A stretch of DNA of 64,000 bases from Agrococcus sp. ProA11 (GTDB lineage: Bacteria > Actinomycetota > Actinomycetes > Actinomycetales > Microbacteriaceae). Of this stretch, positions 7,982 to 19,673 are shown in pieces (position 1 is the stretch's first letter; the number at the start of each line of letters is the position of its first letter). Where the stretch lies: NCBI RefSeq assembly GCF_039880525.1, contig NZ_CP156989.1:1612001-1676000 (forward strand), given 5' to 3'. Below the pieces are notes generated by a model. That model was not told where the DNA came from. It ran no database searches and saw nothing but the letters and a program-made list of their open reading frames with translations. The position numbers were made by a program, and so were the translations under genes.

Positions 7982-9703
7982 TCAGCGGACCTCGCCTGTC
8001 TTCGCGTCCTGCACCGGGCGGTCCGGCGCGTCCTTCAGGGGCCCGACGCCCACCTGCATGCCCGCGTTCGGGTGGTGCAGGTCGAATGCGGGCGACTCCG
8101 ACCGGATGCGCGGGATCGCGTGGAAGTTGTGTCGCGGCGGCGGGCAGCTGGTGGCCCACTCGAGCGAGCGGCCGGTGCCCCAGGGGTCGTCGACCTCCAC
8201 CTTCGGCGCGGTGCGCGCGGTGACCCACACGTTCCACAGGAACGGAATCATCGACAGGCCCAAGATCATCGCGCCGACCGTCGAGAGCTGGTTCAGCCAG
8301 GTGAACCCGTCCTCGGCGAGGTACGTGTAGTAGCGGCGCGGCATGCCGATCACGCCCAGCCAGTGCTGGATGAGGAAGGTGGTGTGGAAGCCGATGAACA
8401 GCATCCAGAAGTGCACGTGACCGAGGCGGTCGTTGAGCATCTTGCCGGTCCACTTCGGCCACCAGAAGTAGAAGCCCGAGAACATCGCGAACACGACGGT
8501 GCCGAAGACCACGTAGTGGAAGTGCGCCACCACGAAGTAGGTGTCGGAGATTTGGAAGTCGAGCGGCGGCGAGGCGAGGATGACGCCCGTGAGACCACCG
8601 AAGGTGAAGGTCACGAGGAATCCGAACGCCCACAGCATCGGCGACTCCCACGAGATGGAGCCGCGCCACATCGTGCCGATCCAGTTGAAGATCTTCACGC
8701 CGGTGGGCACCGCGATCAGCATCGTCATGAGCGCGAACCACGGCAGCAGCACCGTGCCGGTGACGTACATGTGGTGCGCCCACACCGTCACGGACAGCGC
8801 CGCGATGGCGATGGTGGCGCCGACGAGCGTGTTGTAGCCGAAGATCGGCTTGCGGCTGAAGACCGGGATGACCTCGGAGATGATGCCGAAGAACGGCAAC
8901 GCGATGATGTACACCTCCGGGTGGCCGAAGAACCAGAAGAGGTGCTGCCAGAGCACCGCTCCGCCGTTCGACGGGTCGTAGATGTGGCCGCCGAAGATGC
9001 GGTCGAGCGCCAGGCCGAAGAGCGCGGCCGCGAGCACCGGGAAGACGATGATCACGAGCAGCGACGTGATGAGCGCGTTCCACGTGAAGATCGACATCCG
9101 GAACATCGTCATGCCGGGGGCGCGCATGGTGATGATGGTGGTGATGAAGTTGACGCCACCGAGGATGGTGCCGAAGCCGGACAGCGCGAGGCCGAGCACC
9201 CAGAGGTTGCCGCCGATGCCGGGCGAGAACGCCGTGGTGCTGAGCGGGGTGTAGGCGAACCAGCCGAAGGAGGCTGCGCCCTGCGGCGTGAGGAAGCCGG
9301 CGAGCGCCATCATCGAGCCGAAGGAGAAGAGCCAGAACGCGAGCGCGTTCAGGCGCGGGAACGCGACGTCGGGTGCACCGATCTGCAGCGGCATGAGCAC
9401 GTTGGCGAAGCCCGCGAACAGCGGCGTCGCGAACATCAGCAGCATGATCGTGCCGTGCATGGTGAAGAGCTGGTTGTACTGCTCCTCGGTCGGCACGATC
9501 TCCAGGCCCGGCGCGAACAGCTGGGCGCGGATCAGCAGCGCCATGACGCCGCCGATCAGGAACATCAGGAACGATGCGATCAGGTACATGTACCCGATCG
9601 TCTTGTGGTCAGTGGAGGTGATCCAGCTGACCAGGACATTGCCCTTGCGCCCAGCGCTTGGGCTGATCGGCGCCTCGGGGGCGCGCGTGGCCGTGGCCGT
9701 CAT
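7982..9703 (-). CDS. ctaD: Cytochrome c oxidase subunit I
   Basis: This is the catalytic haem-copper subunit of the aa3 oxidase, reducing oxygen to water and pumping protons at the cytoplasmic membrane. It has 573 residues and twelve predicted membrane helices. Hallmarks are [15 protein letters not shown], which carries the CuB histidine and the cross-linked tyrosine, and [11 protein letters not shown] with the histidine ligands of haem a3 and haem a. The ATG overlaps the ctaC stop codon (ATGA). Subunit III (ctaE) is not in the window; in actinobacteria it usually lies with qcrCAB. Confidence 0.97.
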   Translation of the reverse strand: MTATATRAPEAPISPSAGRKGNVLVSWITSTDHKTIGYMYLIASFLMFLIGGVMALLIRAQLFAPGLEIVPTEEQYNQLFTMHGTIMLLMFATPLFAGFANVLMPLQIGAPDVAFPRLNALAFWLFSFGSMMALAGFLTPQGAASFGWFAYTPLSTTAFSPGIGGNLWVLGLALSGFGTILGGVNFITTIITMRAPGMTMFRMSIFTWNALITSLLVIIVFPVLAAALFGLALDRIFGGHIYDPSNGGAVLWQHLFWFFGHPEVYIIALPFFGIISEVIPVFSRKPIFGYNTLVGATIAIAALSVTVWAHHMYVTGTVLLPWFALMTMLIAVPTGVKIFNWIGTMWRGSISWESPMLWAFGFLVTFTFGGLTGVILASPPLDFQISDTYFVVAHFHYVVFGTVVFAMFSGFYFWWPKWTGKMLNDRLGHVHFWMLFIGFHTTFLIQHWLGVIGMPRRYYTYLAEDGFTWLNQLSTVGAMILGLSMIPFLWNVWVTARTAPKVEVDDPWGTGRSLEWATSCPPPRHNFHAIPRIRSESPAFDLHHPNAGMQVGVGPLKDAPDRPVQDAKTGEVR

Positions 9704-10581
9704 CAGTTGCCCTCGACTTCCTCGCTAGGGGCCTGCTCGAAGCCAGGCACGACAGGGTTGATCGACGCGTCGATCTCGCCGACGTTGCCGGCGGCCTCGA
9801 GGCTCTCGAGGTACGCGTCGTACTCCGCCGGGCTGACCAGCTCGACGTTGAAGAGCATCAGCGAGTGGTACTCGCCGCACAGCTCCGCGCACTTGCCGCG
9901 CAGGATTCGCTCCTCGGAACCGGTCTCGAAGTACATGCGGTTCGTGATGCCCGGCAGCATGTCCTTCTTGTAGAGGAACTCGACCACCCAGAACGAGTGC
10001 GCGACGTCGCGCGCCTCCAGGGTGATCTCGATGCTCGAGTCGGTCGGCAGGTAGAGCGTCGGCAGCGATTCGGGGTCGATGAGGTTCGACTCCGGGTCGT
10101 CCATCGCCTGCAGGCCCTGGTAGTACACCGGGTCCTGTCCCTCGCGCTCGTAGACGAAGTCCCACGCCCAGCGCTTGCCGTAGACCGTGATCGAGTAGTC
10201 AGGATCCTCGATGGGCGCCTCGATGATCGCCTGGTCGCGGGCGGTGAAGGCGAAGAACCCGGCCACGAGGATGAGCGGCACGACGGTGAAGAAGGTCTCG
10301 AGCGGCATGTGGTACCGCAGCTGCACCGGCAGGCCCGTCTGGCCCTTCCGGCGGCGGTAGGCGATGCCGGCCCAGAGCATCAGGCCCCACGTGAGCAGTC
10401 CCACGAGCATCAGGACGATCCAGGAGGTCGCCCACAGGCCCATGATCCGGTCGACGTGGTTCGTCAGGCCCGGCTCCGACGGCAGGTATCCCTGCAGCTG
10501 TGCCGGGGTGCATCCTGCGAGAGCGAGCGCCGCGACCACAGCGAGCGGGGCCGCGATCCAACGAGATCGACGAGTGCGCAA
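9703..10581 (-). CDS. ctaC: Cytochrome c oxidase subunit II, lipoprotein
   Basis: This subunit accepts electrons from cytochrome c through its CuA centre. The 292-residue protein begins with a signal peptide and a lipobox (ALAGC at about residues 20-24). Two membrane helices follow, and then an extracytoplasmic cupredoxin domain. The CuA ligands are in [12 protein letters not shown] near the C-terminus. I chose the TTG at 10581 because GGAGG lies six bases upstream and it gives a compact signal peptide; upstream alternatives add an arginine-rich segment without a ribosome site. It is the first gene of the oxidase operon. Confidence 0.93.
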   Translation of the reverse strand: MRTRRSRWIAAPLAVVAALALAGCTPAQLQGYLPSEPGLTNHVDRIMGLWATSWIVLMLVGLLTWGLMLWAGIAYRRRKGQTGLPVQLRYHMPLETFFTVVPLILVAGFFAFTARDQAIIEAPIEDPDYSITVYGKRWAWDFVYEREGQDPVYYQGLQAMDDPESNLIDPESLPTLYLPTDSSIEITLEARDVAHSFWVVEFLYKKDMLPGITNRMYFETGSEERILRGKCAELCGEYHSLMLFNVELVSPAEYDAYLESLEAAGNVGEIDASINPVVPGFEQAPSEEVEGN

Positions 10582-10676
10582 TGTCTTCCTCCGGCTCTTG
10601 TGAACGTCTTCCTCGATCCTAGTACCCACAGACAGCGCCGAGGCTCCTGCCACGCCCCGCACAGCCGCCTCGGAAC

Positions 10677-10716
10677 GGCGAAGCGCCGCCGATCCGAAGA
10701 TCTGCGGCGCTTCGCC
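10677..10716. terminator. Strong hairpin terminator after erpA
   Basis: A perfect 13-bp stem (GGCGAAGCGCCGC, 10677-10689, with its complement at 10704-10716) closes a 14-base loop. It follows the erpA stop on the minus strand and separates it from the ctaC promoter region at 10582-10676. Confidence 0.8.
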
Positions 10717-10732
10717 TCATGGGTGCGTCGGG

Positions 10733-11074
10733 TCAGCTGAAGGAGTCGCCGCAGGCGCAGGAGCCCTGCGCGTTGGGGTTGTCCATCGTGAAGCCCTGCT
10801 TCTGGATCGTGTCCTCGAAATCGATCGTGGATCCGTCCAGGTACGGCACGCTCATCCGGTCGACGATGACCTCGACGCCGTCGTAGTCGCGGATCGCGTC
10901 GCCCTCGAGCTGACGCTCGTCGAAGTACAGCTGGTAGATCAGGCCGGAGCAGCCTCCCGGCTGCACCGCGACCCGCAGGCGCAGGTCATCGCGACCCTCC
11001 TGATCGAGCAGCCGGCGCACCTTGTCGGCGGCCGTGTCGGTGAGGTTGACGCCGTGCGTCATGACATCCGTCAT
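10733..11074 (-). CDS. erpA: Iron-sulfur cluster insertion/A-type carrier protein
   Basis: This A-type carrier hands iron-sulfur clusters to target proteins in the cytoplasm. It has 113 residues. The three conserved cluster-binding cysteines are seen in VQPGGCSGL and, near the C-terminus, GSCACGDSF. The start at 11074 has AGGAG five bases upstream. It lies downstream of the dipeptidase gene on the same strand and upstream of the respiratory oxidase operon, which also needs assembled cofactors, but it has its own terminator. Confidence 0.92.
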   Translation of the reverse strand: MTDVMTHGVNLTDTAADKVRRLLDQEGRDDLRLRVAVQPGGCSGLIYQLYFDERQLEGDAIRDYDGVEVIVDRMSVPYLDGSTIDFEDTIQKQGFTMDNPNAQGSCACGDSFS

Positions 11075-11121
11075 CGCAGCTCCTCTCGAAAGCTTCCGAG
11101 GGCTCAGCCCTCCCCGCCAGT

Positions 11122-12531
11122 CTACTCCTGGTGGTCTGCGGCCCGCGAGAGCAGCAGCGCCTCCGCCGCGATCGCCTTCCGCAGCACGCCGAGGTGCTGT
11201 GACTCGTTCGGGCTGTGCGCCATGGTGCCGGGGTCCTCGACGCCCGTGACCAGGATCTGCGCGTTCGGGAACTGCTGCACGAGGTCGGCGATGAACGGGA
11301 TCGAGCCGCCGATGCCGGCCTCCACGGGCTGCGCGCCCCAGGCATCGGCCATCGCCTGCTTCGCGGCCGTCGCTCCCCACCCCGTGGTGTCCACGAGGAA
11401 CGGGTCGCCGAGATCGACGCTGTCGTACGCGACGGCGGCGCAGAACGGCGTGTGCTGCTCGATGTGCCGCTGGAATGCCGCGAACGCATCCGCGGCCGTC
11501 TGGCCCGGCGCGATGCGGGCCGAGACGCGGAAGCGCACCGTCGGCAGGATCGTGTTGGATGCGTCGGGCACGCTCGGGGCGTCGACGCCGGTGATCGTGA
11601 TGGCGGGCTTGGCCCACACGCGCGAGAGCAGCGGCCCGCTGCCGATGAGGTCGACGCCGTCGAGCACGCCCGCCTCGTCGCGGACGTGCTGCTCGGTCTG
11701 CTCCGGCACCTCGAAGTCCGCCTCGGTGAGACCCTCGACCGCCACCGAGCCGTCCTCGTGCCAGAACGACGCCGCCAGCTTCGCGAATGCCATCATCGCG
11801 TCCGGGACGAGGCCTCCGACCATGCCCGAGTGGCTGGCGTGCTCGAGGGTCGTGACGCGCACGTTGAAGGCCGCGTTGCCGCGCAGGGCGACGGTGAGCG
11901 AGGGGATCTCGGTCGACCAGTTGTCGCTGTCGGCGACCACGATGAGGTCGGCGCTCAGCACATCGGCGTGCAGCTCCAGGAAGCGCTTGAAGGAGCGGGA
12001 GCCGTGCTCCTCCTCCCCCTCGATGAACAGCGCGAGGCCGATCTCGGGGTCGACGGTCTCGGCGAGCGCGCGGATCGCGGCGATGTGCGTGATGACGCCC
12101 GCCTTGTCGTCCGAGGCGCCGCGGCCGTAGAGGCGGCCGTCGATCTCGGTGGGCTCGAACGGCTCCGTGCGCCACAGCGCCTCGTCGCCCCACGGCTGCA
12201 CGTCGTGGTGCGCGTAGAGCAGCACCGAGGGCTTGCCGCCGCGCGCGGGCCGCACCGCCAGCACCGCCGGCTGCCCGAGCTCGTCGGAGTCGCCGATCGG
12301 TGCGCGCTCGATCGAGACGCGCTCGAAGACGCCGGTCCCCTCGGCGAGCGCGGCGACCGCCTCGGCGCTCGCCTGCACGTGCGCGGGGTCGTAGGAGTCC
12401 CACGCGACCGAGGGGATGCGCACGAGCGACTGCAGGTCTTCGAGCGCGCGCTCGAAGCCCGCGTCGACGGCGTCGAGGATGGCCTGGTCGCGCGCCGAGA
12501 GCGTGCCGGAATCAGCGGAGTGAGCAGTCAT
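11122..12531 (-). CDS. M20-family dipeptidase
   Basis: This cytoplasmic zinc metallopeptidase of 469 residues resembles carnosinase-like dipeptidases that cleave di- and tripeptides. The catalytic site is seen in LLYAHHDVQPWGD (metal histidine and the Asp two residues on), GRGASDDKAG (bridging aspartate) and EGEEEHGS (general base and ligand glutamates). The dimerisation domain separates the two halves of the catalytic domain. It precedes erpA on the same strand by about 50 bases and is divergent from the DUF3043 gene. Exact substrate cannot be told from sequence. Confidence 0.92.
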   Translation of the reverse strand: MTAHSADSGTLSARDQAILDAVDAGFERALEDLQSLVRIPSVAWDSYDPAHVQASAEAVAALAEGTGVFERVSIERAPIGDSDELGQPAVLAVRPARGGKPSVLLYAHHDVQPWGDEALWRTEPFEPTEIDGRLYGRGASDDKAGVITHIAAIRALAETVDPEIGLALFIEGEEEHGSRSFKRFLELHADVLSADLIVVADSDNWSTEIPSLTVALRGNAAFNVRVTTLEHASHSGMVGGLVPDAMMAFAKLAASFWHEDGSVAVEGLTEADFEVPEQTEQHVRDEAGVLDGVDLIGSGPLLSRVWAKPAITITGVDAPSVPDASNTILPTVRFRVSARIAPGQTAADAFAAFQRHIEQHTPFCAAVAYDSVDLGDPFLVDTTGWGATAAKQAMADAWGAQPVEAGIGGSIPFIADLVQQFPNAQILVTGVEDPGTMAHSPNESQHLGVLRKAIAAEALLLSRAADHQE

Positions 12532-12616
12532 GCGCTCGATCCTAGGCGGCGAGCCAGCATCGATGCGGCGGTACCATGGAGCGACCTCCCGCTCCGTTCA
12601 CTCGAAGGATCTCCCC

Positions 12617-13177
12617 GTGGCGCTGTTCAGCCGTTCTGCCGACGACAAGGCTCAGCCCGAGCCCGGGCCCGAGATCCGGCGTCGGCCCAAGCAGTCGGAG
12701 CAGGTCGCGCGCAACCGCCGGCCGCTCGTGCCCGAGGACCGCAAAGAGGCCAAGCGCCAGATGCAGGACAAGATGCGCGTCGAGCGCCAGAAGGCGCGGA
12801 TCGGCTTCGAGCGCGGCGAGGAGAAGTACCTGCCTGCGCGGGACAAGGGTCCCGTGCGCCGCTACGTGCGCGACTTCGTCGACGCCCGCCTGTCCATCGG
12901 CACGGCTGCGATGCCGGTGATGATCGTGGTGCTGGCGCTGACGTTCATCAACGACCCGCAGTGGCGGATCGTCGCGAACCTCGTGCTGTGGGGCTTCGTC
13001 GCCGTCGTGGTGCTCGACTCGATCCTGATGGCGTGGCAGCTGCGGCGCGCGATCCGCGCCAAGTTCGGCGAGAAGGATGCCAAGGGGCACGGCTGGTACG
13101 CGACCATGCGTTCGGTGCAGCTGCCCTTCATGCGCATGCCGAAGCCGCAGACGAAGCTCTTCAAGTACCCGGAATAG
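12617..13177 (+). CDS. DUF3043 family membrane protein
   Basis: This 186-residue actinobacterial protein of unknown function has a long charged N-terminus (about residues 1-90, Arg/Lys/Glu-rich). Two membrane helices at about 96-114 and 119-141 follow, and then a short basic cytoplasmic tail. The GTG at 12617 follows GAAGGA at a usable distance; a likely -10 box TACCAT lies at 12572-12577. Its role is not known; the family is widespread in Actinobacteria next to this dipeptidase. The stop overlaps the base of the downstream terminator. Confidence 0.85.
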   Translation: MALFSRSADDKAQPEPGPEIRRRPKQSEQVARNRRPLVPEDRKEAKRQMQDKMRVERQKARIGFERGEEKYLPARDKGPVRRYVRDFVDARLSIGTAAMPVMIVVLALTFINDPQWRIVANLVLWGFVAVVVLDSILMAWQLRRAIRAKFGEKDAKGHGWYATMRSVQLPFMRMPKPQTKLFKYPE

Positions 13178-13215
13178 CGTCCGGAGGGCTCACCCCTGTG
13201 AGCCCGGAGGACGCT
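13176..13215. terminator. Bidirectional terminator between DUF3043 gene and pyrD
   Basis: Inner stem GGGCTCAC/GTGAGCCC (13186-13193 and 13198-13205) with a CCCT loop is extended by AGCGTCC/GGACGCT (13176-13182 and 13209-13215) after a 3x3 internal loop. It lies between convergent genes. Confidence 0.8.
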
Positions 13216-13249
13216 AGGTCGAGGAGCGCGCCGGCGCAGCCGGCACGCG

Positions 13250-14293
13250 TCACGAGACCTCGCGCCGCGCCAGTCCGGTCGCCAGCAGTCCGCGGTTGAT
13301 CTCGCGCGCCCAGCCGGGGCCGCGGTAGATGAAGGCCGTGTAGCCCTGCACGAGCGAGGCCCCGGCATCGAGGCGCTCCCGCACCTGCAGCGCCGTCTCG
13401 ACCCCGCCGACCGAGATCACGTCCGACGATGCCGGCAGCGCGGCGCGCAGCAGGCGCAGCACCTGCAGCGACCGCTCGGCGACCGGCGGGCCCGACAGGC
13501 CACCGGCACCCGCGCTCGCGACCGTGGCGGCATCCGAGCGCAGGCCCGCGCGGCTGATGGTCGTGTTCGTGGCGATGACGCCCGCGAGCTCGAGCCTCGC
13601 GGCGAGCGCGGCGATGCCCTCCACCTGCTCGTCATCGAGGTCGGGGGCGATCTTCACCAGCACCGGTGTCTGCCCCGCTGCGCCGCGGATGGCGGCGAGC
13701 AGCGGCTCGAGCAGCCGCTCGTCCTGCAGCCCGCGCAGTCCGGGCGTGTTGGGCGAGGAGACGTTGACGGCCAGGTAGTCGGCGACCGGCGCGAGCACTC
13801 TCGCCGACTGCAGGTAGTCGCGCTCCACGGCGGCGGCGTCCTCGGCGTCGACGACGCGGCTCTTGCCGATGTTGACGCCGATGACGGGACGCGAGCGCGC
13901 CTCGCGCGCGGCGGCGATGCGGTCGGCGGCGGCCGCCGCTCCCCCGTTGTTGAAGCCCATGCGGTTGATGAGCGCGCGATCCTCGGTCAGCCGGAACAGC
14001 CGCGGCTGCGGGTTGCCGGGCTGCGCCTGCGCCGTGAGGGTGCCGACCTCGACATGGCCGAAGCCGATCGCGCCCAGTCCGGCGATCATCGTGGCGTCCT
14101 TGTCGAAGCCCGCGGCGACGCCGAACGGCGTCGGGAACTCCCTGCCGAGTGCGCGCACGCGCAGCGACGGGTCGGTGCGGACGCCTGGGCGGGTCGCGCC
14201 GATCGCCTTGATCGCGGCGGCACCCAGGTGGTGCGCCGCTTCCGGGTCGACCTTCGCGAAGCCGTGATCGAAGAGCAGGTCGTAGGCGGTCAC
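13250..14293 (-). CDS. pyrD: Quinone-dependent dihydroorotate dehydrogenase (class 2)
   Basis: This FMN enzyme oxidises dihydroorotate to orotate in pyrimidine synthesis, at the membrane with quinone as acceptor. It has 347 residues. Class 2 features are the N-terminal helical extension, [21 protein letters not shown] and [11 protein letters not shown], which holds the catalytic serine. The FMN phosphate site is in the C-terminal half. The GTG at 14293 overlaps the nrdR stop (GTGA), so translation is coupled. It is the last gene of the long minus-strand run that starts at mraZ. Confidence 0.95.
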   Translation of the reverse strand: MTAYDLLFDHGFAKVDPEAAHHLGAAAIKAIGATRPGVRTDPSLRVRALGREFPTPFGVAAGFDKDATMIAGLGAIGFGHVEVGTLTAQAQPGNPQPRLFRLTEDRALINRMGFNNGGAAAAADRIAAAREARSRPVIGVNIGKSRVVDAEDAAAVERDYLQSARVLAPVADYLAVNVSSPNTPGLRGLQDERLLEPLLAAIRGAAGQTPVLVKIAPDLDDEQVEGIAALAARLELAGVIATNTTISRAGLRSDAATVASAGAGGLSGPPVAERSLQVLRLLRAALPASSDVISVGGVETALQVRERLDAGASLVQGYTAFIYRGPGWAREINRGLLATGLARREVS

Positions 14294-14757
14294 TCGTCGC
14301 GCTCCAGCGGGGGCTTCGCCTCGCGCAGGGTGCGGATGGCCGCCTCGAAGTCGTCGAGCGAATCGAAGTTGTTGTAGACGCTTGCGAAGCGCAGGTACGC
14401 GACTTCGTCGAGCTCGCGCAGCGGCGGCAGCACCGCGAGGCCGATCTCGTTCGCGTCGATCTGGCTCGCACCGGTCGCGCGGATGGTCTCCTCCACCGAC
14501 TGCGCGACGGCCGCCAGGTCGGCATCCGTCACCGGACGCCCGCGCACAGCCTTCCGCACGCCCTCGATGACCTTCTCGCGCCGGAACGGCTCGAGCACGC
14601 CCGAGCGCTTCACGACCGAGAGGCTGGCGGTCTCGGTGGTGGTGAAGCGCCGGCCGCACTGCGTGCACTGACGGCGCCGGCGGATCGAGGTGCCGTCGTC
14701 GCTCGTGCGCGAGTCGACCACGCGGGAATCGGGGTTGCGGCAGAACGGGCAGTGCAT
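14290..14757 (-). CDS. nrdR: Transcriptional repressor NrdR
   Basis: NrdR represses ribonucleotide reductase genes when dATP is plentiful. The 155-residue protein has a zinc ribbon ([10 protein letters not shown] and CTQCGRRF, four cysteines) in the first 40 residues and an ATP-cone domain at about 50-140. No reductase genes or obvious NrdR boxes are nearby, so its targets lie elsewhere. Its ATG overlaps the hisD stop codon and its stop overlaps the pyrD start, making a coupled hisD-nrdR-pyrD set. Confidence 0.96.
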   Translation of the reverse strand: MHCPFCRNPDSRVVDSRTSDDGTSIRRRRQCTQCGRRFTTTETASLSVVKRSGVLEPFRREKVIEGVRKAVRGRPVTDADLAAVAQSVEETIRATGASQIDANEIGLAVLPPLRELDEVAYLRFASVYNNFDSLDDFEAAIRTLREAKPPLERDE

Positions 14758-16070
14758 CAGCGCTCGCCGCCCTCGAAGCGCGCCTCGATCGCCGCGCCGT
14801 GCGCGGGCAGTCTCTCGGCGGCCGCCAGTGCCGTCACCTCGTCGCGCACCGCGGCGAGCGCCTCGTGGCTGTAGCGCACGACCTGCTGCGGGCGCAGGAA
14901 CGTCGCGGCGCCGAGCCCGGCGACGCGACGCGCCTGGCCACCGGTGGGCAGCACGTGGTTGGACCCGGCGGCGTAGTCGCCCAGGCTCACGGGCGTGTGC
15001 GGTCCGAGGAAGATGGCGCCCGCGTGGCGGATGCGCGCAAGCACCGACTCGTCGTCGTGCGTGATGATCTCGAGGTGCTCCGGCGCGTAGGCGTCGCTCA
15101 CGCGCGCGGCCGCAGCCAGGTCGGCCACCAGCACGATCGCCGACTGCACGCCCGACAGCGATGCCGCGACGCGCTCGGCCGCCGGTGTCGCGGCCGCGCG
15201 GCGGGCGACGGCTTCGGCCACCCGGTCGGCCAGCGCGGCCGAGTCGGTCACGAGCACCGCGGCCGCGAGCTCGTCGTGCTCCGCCTGGCTCACGAGGTCG
15301 GCGGCGACCAGCTCGGCGTCGGCGACGGCATCGGCGATCACGAGGATCTCGGTCGGACCGGCCTCGGCGTCGACGCGCACGGTGCCGGCGACGATGCGCT
15401 TGGCCGCAGCGACGAACACGTTGCCGGGCCCGGTGACGACGTCGACCGGTTCGAGCCCGATCGACGGGACGCCGTGGGCGAAGGCGCCGATCGCTCCCGC
15501 GCCGCCCATGGCATAGACCTCGTCGACGCCCAGCAGTGCGCACGCGGCGAGGATGGTCGGGTGCGGCAGCCCGTCGTGGTCGGCCTGCGCGGGGCTCGCG
15601 ACCGCGATCGAGCGGACGCCCGCGGCCTGCGCGGCGACCACGTTCATCACGACGCTCGAGGGGTAGACGGCCTTGCCGCCGGGCACGTAGAGGCCGACGC
15701 GCTCGACCGGCTGCCACCGCAGCTCGATCTCGGCGCCATCGGCGACGTGGGCGACCATCGGCGGCGGCACCTGTGCCCTCGAGCCGATCCGCACACGCTC
15801 GATGCTCGTCTCGAGTGCCGTGCGCACCTGCGGGTCGAGCGCTTCGAGTGCCTCCGTCAGCGCGGTGGTCTCGACCCGGAGCGCGGCGGGCCGCACGCGG
15901 TCGAAGCGCTCGGCCTGCTCGATGAGCGCGTCGGCGCCTCGCGAGCGCACGGCGTCGATGAGCTCGGCGGCTGCCGGCAGCGAGGCGGCGACGTCGACGG
16001 CGGGGCGCGGGAGCAGCGCGCGCAGCTCGCGGTCGGCGGGCAGCGTCGTCAGATCGATACGTCGGAGCAC
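14757..16070 (-). CDS. hisD: Histidinol dehydrogenase
   Basis: This zinc enzyme performs the last two steps of histidine synthesis, from histidinol to histidine with two NAD. The 437-residue length is standard. Family features seen are the [18 protein letters not shown] segment and the [10 protein letters not shown] region, and the zinc and catalytic residues in SQAEHDELA and YAPEHLEI. Other his genes are not here, so hisD is separate from the rest of the pathway. It is followed by nrdR with a one-base overlap of stop and start. Confidence 0.96.
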   Translation of the reverse strand: MLRRIDLTTLPADRELRALLPRPAVDVAASLPAAAELIDAVRSRGADALIEQAERFDRVRPAALRVETTALTEALEALDPQVRTALETSIERVRIGSRAQVPPPMVAHVADGAEIELRWQPVERVGLYVPGGKAVYPSSVVMNVVAAQAAGVRSIAVASPAQADHDGLPHPTILAACALLGVDEVYAMGGAGAIGAFAHGVPSIGLEPVDVVTGPGNVFVAAAKRIVAGTVRVDAEAGPTEILVIADAVADAELVAADLVSQAEHDELAAAVLVTDSAALADRVAEAVARRAAATPAAERVAASLSGVQSAIVLVADLAAAARVSDAYAPEHLEIITHDDESVLARIRHAGAIFLGPHTPVSLGDYAAGSNHVLPTGGQARRVAGLGAATFLRPQQVVRYSHEALAAVRDEVTALAAAERLPAHGAAIEARFEGGER

Positions 16071-16117
16071 GGGATCTATCGTAGATCGCCTGCCCTTGGC
16101 CGAGGGACGCGAGACCC

Positions 16118-19100
16118 CTAGGCGATGGAGGCGGGGCCCAGCAGGGACTTGATCTCGCCGAACAGGTCGGAGGAGACGCGCACCTGCAGCGGCAGCGCGA
16201 AGACGCGCTCCAGGTCGGGCCGCTGCAGCGCGATGCGCACGTCGGTCGGGCCGGCGTGCCGCTCTAGCAGCCCCCGCAGCTCGCGCATCGCCGTCATCGA
16301 GGCGCGCCGCTCCGGGATGCGCAGCTCGAGCGGACGGGTCTCGTCGATCGGTTGCACGTCAGGGGTCTCGATCTGGTTCGCGCGCACCGTGATGCTGTCG
16401 TCGCGGGTCTGCGCGCGACCGCGCACCACGACGACCTGGTCTGCCACCAGCGCAGCCCGGAACTCCGTGTAGGTCTTGCCGAGCACCATGATCTCGAGCT
16501 CGCCGCTGAAGTCCTCCAGCGCGATGATCCCGTAGGGGTTGCCGGAGTTCCGGGCGACGCGGTGCTGCACGCTCGTGATCAGGCCCGCGAGACTGACGTG
16601 GTCGCCATCCTCGACCGACTCGTTCAGCTCCTGGATCTGGTGGGTCGCGTGCTTCGCGAGCTCCAGCTCGAGGCCGGACAGCGGATGGTCGGAGACGTAC
16701 AGGCCGAGCATCTCGCGCTCGAAGGCGAGCTTGTCCTGCTTGCCCCACTCCGGCCGCTCCGGCACCCGGTCGGCGACGGTGTCGAGGTCGTCGAAGATGT
16801 CGCCGAAGAGGTCGACCTGGCCATTGGCCTCGTTGCGCTTGATCGACACCGCGGCGTCGACCGCGTCCTCGTGGACCTCGAGCATCGCGCGGCGGGTGAC
16901 GCCCATGGTGTCGAAGCCGCCCGACTTGATGAGCGACTCGACCGTGCGCTTGTTGGCGACGCCCAGCGGCACCTTCTTCAGGAAGTCGTGGAACGACGCG
17001 AAAGCGCCCTCGCGCTCACGGGCAGCGATGATGCCGTCGACGACGCCGTCGCCGACGTTGCGCACGGCGCCGAGGCCGAAGCGGATGTCGTCGCCGACCG
17101 CCGTGAAGTAGAGGGTCGACTCGTTGACATCCGGCGGCAGCACCGTGATGCCCATGCGGCGGCACTCCGAGAGGTAGATGGCCATCTTGTCCTTGGAGTC
17201 GCCGACGCTCGTCAGCAGCGCGGCCATGTACTCGGCCGGGTAGTGCGCCTTGAGGAAGGCCGTCCAGTAGGAGATGACGCCATAGGCGGCAGAGTGCGCC
17301 TTGTTGAACGCGTAGTCGGAGAAGGGCAGCAGGATGTCCCACAGCGCCTTGACCGCCGCGGCCGAGTAGCCCCGCTCGAGCATGCCGCCGGAGAAGGCCT
17401 CGAACTGCTTGTCGAGCTCCTCCTTCTTCTTCTTGCCCATCGCGCGGCGCAGGATGTCGGCTTGGCCGAGCGAGTAGCCGGCGACCTTCTGCGCGACCGC
17501 CATCACCTGCTCCTGGTAGATGATGAGGCCGTAGGACTCCGAGAGGATCTCGGCCAGCGGCTCCTCGAGCTCCGGGTGGATGGGCGTGATCGCCTGCTGC
17601 CCGTTCTTGCGCAGCGCGTAGTTGGTGTGCGAGTCGGCGCCCATCGGGCCCGGGCGGTACAGCGCGATGACGGCCGAGATGTCGCCGAAGTTGTCGGGCT
17701 TCATGAGCCGCAGCAGCGAGCGCAGCGGGCCGCCGTCGAGCTGGAAGACGCCGAGCGTGTCGCCGCGGCCCAGCAGCTCGTAGGCGCCGCGGTCGTCGAG
17801 CGCCAGCGTCTCGAGGTCGATCTCCTCGCCGCGGTTCGCGCGGATGTTGTCGAGCGCGTCGGAGACGATGGTGAGGTTGCGCAGTCCCAGGAAGTCCATC
17901 TTAATGAGCCCCAGCGACTCGCAGGCCGGGTAGTCGAACTGGGTGATGATCGCGCCGTCCTGCTCGCGCTTCATGATCGGGATGATGTTGATGAGCGGGT
18001 CGGAGGACATGATGACGCCAGCCGCGTGCACGCCCCACTGCCGCTTCAGGTTCTCGAGCCCCAGCGCCGTCTCGTAGACGGTCTTCGCCTCGGGGTCCGA
18101 CTCGATGAGCGCGCGGAAGTCGCCCGCCTCCTTGTAGCGCTCGTGCGTCGGATCGGTGATTCCCGCGAGCGGGATGTCCTTCGCCATGATCGCCGGAGGC
18201 ATGGCCTTGGTGAGCTTGTCGCCCATCCCGAACGGGAACCCGAGCACGCGGCTGGCGTCCTTGAGCGCCTGCTTCTGCTTGATGGTGCCGTAGGTGACGA
18301 TCTGCGCGACGCGCTCCGAGCCGTACTTCTCGGTCACGTAGCGGATCACCTCGCCGCGACGGCGATCATCGAAGTCGATGTCGAAGTCGGGCATCGAGAC
18401 GCGATCGGGGTTCAGGAACCGCTCAAAGATGAGGCCGTGCTCGAGCGGGTCGAGGTCGGTGATGCGCATGGCGTACGCGGCCATCGAGCCCGCACCCGAG
18501 CCGCGACCGGGGCCGACGCGGATGCCGTTGTCCTTCGCCCAGTTGATGAAGTCGGCGACGACCAGGAAGTAGCCGGGGAACCCCATGCCAGAGATCACGC
18601 CGATCTCGTACTCCGCCTGCGTCTGCACGGCATCCGGGATGCCGCTGGGGTAGCGGCGCTCGAGCCCCGCCTGCACCTCGTGCCGGAACCAGGTGTGCTC
18701 GTCGTGGCCCTCCGGCACCGGGAAGCGCGGCATGTAGTTCGCGCTGGTGTCGAACTCGACCTCGCAGCGCTCGGCGATCAGCAGCGTGTTGTCGCACGCC
18801 TCGGGGAAGTCGCGGAAGAGGTGCCGCATCTCGGCGGCCGACTTCACGTAGTAGCCGCCGCCGTCGAGCCGGAACCGATTCGGATCGTCCATGGTCGAGC
18901 CCGACTGCACGCACAGCAGCGCGTCGTGGCTCTTGGCGTCGTCGGCGCGCGTGTAGTGCAGGTCGTTCGTGGCCAGCAGCGGCAGGCCGAGCTGCTTGCC
19001 GATGTCGAGCAGTCCCTGCTTCACGCGGCGCTCGATCTCGAGCCCGTGATCCATGAGCTCGAGGAAGTAGTTGTCGGCGCCGAACAGGTCGCGGTACGAG

Positions 19101-19627
19101 GCGGCCGCCGCGAGCGCCTCGTCGAACTGCCCGAGGCGCAGGCGCGTCTGCACCTCGCCGGAGGGGCAGCCGGTGGTCGCGATGAGCCCGCTCGAGTACT
19201 GCTCGAGCAGCTCGCGATCCATGCGGGGCTTGAAGTAGAAGCCCTCCATGGAGGCGTAGGAGGAGAGCCGGAAGAGGTTGTGCAGCCCCTCGTTGTTCTC
19301 GGCCAGCAGCGTCATGTGCGTGTAGGCGCCGCCACCGGAGACGTCGTCGCCGGAGGCGGTGCTCTGGTCGCCCCACTTCACCCGCGTCTTCTCGCTGCGG
19401 TGCGTGCCGGGGGTGATGTAGGCCTCGGTGCCGATGATCGGCTTCACGCCCTGCGCCTTCGCGGCCTTCCAGAACTCGAAGGCGCCGAAGACGTTCCCGT
19501 GGTCGGTCATCGCGACCGCCGGCATCCCCTCGTCCTCGACCGCCTGCATCAGGTCCTTGATGCGGGCAGCGCCATCCAGCATCGAGTATTCGGTGTGGAC
19601 GTGGAGGTGCGCGAAGTTCTCTGCCAT
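16118..19627 (-). CDS. dnaE: DNA polymerase III alpha subunit
   Basis: This is the replicative polymerase catalytic subunit, 1169 residues. The N-terminal PHP domain starts with [13 protein letters not shown] (about residues 7-19); PHP metal residues are retained, which in actinobacterial DnaE1 gives proofreading. The catalytic aspartates lie in [10 protein letters not shown] at about residue 410. The tau/beta-binding and OB-fold regions occupy the last third. This is the housekeeping DnaE1 type rather than the error-prone DnaE2. It lies between rluD and hisD with short gaps on both sides. Confidence 0.97.
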   Translation of the reverse strand: MAENFAHLHVHTEYSMLDGAARIKDLMQAVEDEGMPAVAMTDHGNVFGAFEFWKAAKAQGVKPIIGTEAYITPGTHRSEKTRVKWGDQSTASGDDVSGGGAYTHMTLLAENNEGLHNLFRLSSYASMEGFYFKPRMDRELLEQYSSGLIATTGCPSGEVQTRLRLGQFDEALAAAASYRDLFGADNYFLELMDHGLEIERRVKQGLLDIGKQLGLPLLATNDLHYTRADDAKSHDALLCVQSGSTMDDPNRFRLDGGGYYVKSAAEMRHLFRDFPEACDNTLLIAERCEVEFDTSANYMPRFPVPEGHDEHTWFRHEVQAGLERRYPSGIPDAVQTQAEYEIGVISGMGFPGYFLVVADFINWAKDNGIRVGPGRGSGAGSMAAYAMRITDLDPLEHGLIFERFLNPDRVSMPDFDIDFDDRRRGEVIRYVTEKYGSERVAQIVTYGTIKQKQALKDASRVLGFPFGMGDKLTKAMPPAIMAKDIPLAGITDPTHERYKEAGDFRALIESDPEAKTVYETALGLENLKRQWGVHAAGVIMSSDPLINIIPIMKREQDGAIITQFDYPACESLGLIKMDFLGLRNLTIVSDALDNIRANRGEEIDLETLALDDRGAYELLGRGDTLGVFQLDGGPLRSLLRLMKPDNFGDISAVIALYRPGPMGADSHTNYALRKNGQQAITPIHPELEEPLAEILSESYGLIIYQEQVMAVAQKVAGYSLGQADILRRAMGKKKKEELDKQFEAFSGGMLERGYSAAAVKALWDILLPFSDYAFNKAHSAAYGVISYWTAFLKAHYPAEYMAALLTSVGDSKDKMAIYLSECRRMGITVLPPDVNESTLYFTAVGDDIRFGLGAVRNVGDGVVDGIIAAREREGAFASFHDFLKKVPLGVANKRTVESLIKSGGFDTMGVTRRAMLEVHEDAVDAAVSIKRNEANGQVDLFGDIFDDLDTVADRVPERPEWGKQDKLAFEREMLGLYVSDHPLSGLELELAKHATHQIQELNESVEDGDHVSLAGLITSVQHRVARNSGNPYGIIALEDFSGELEIMVLGKTYTEFRAALVADQVVVVRGRAQTRDDSITVRANQIETPDVQPIDETRPLELRIPERRASMTAMRELRGLLERHAGPTDVRIALQRPDLERVFALPLQVRVSSDLFGEIKSLLGPASIA

Positions 19628-19673
19628 GGCACGTCGATCCTACTTCGCGGGGCCCACGCGCTGCGCCGAGGCG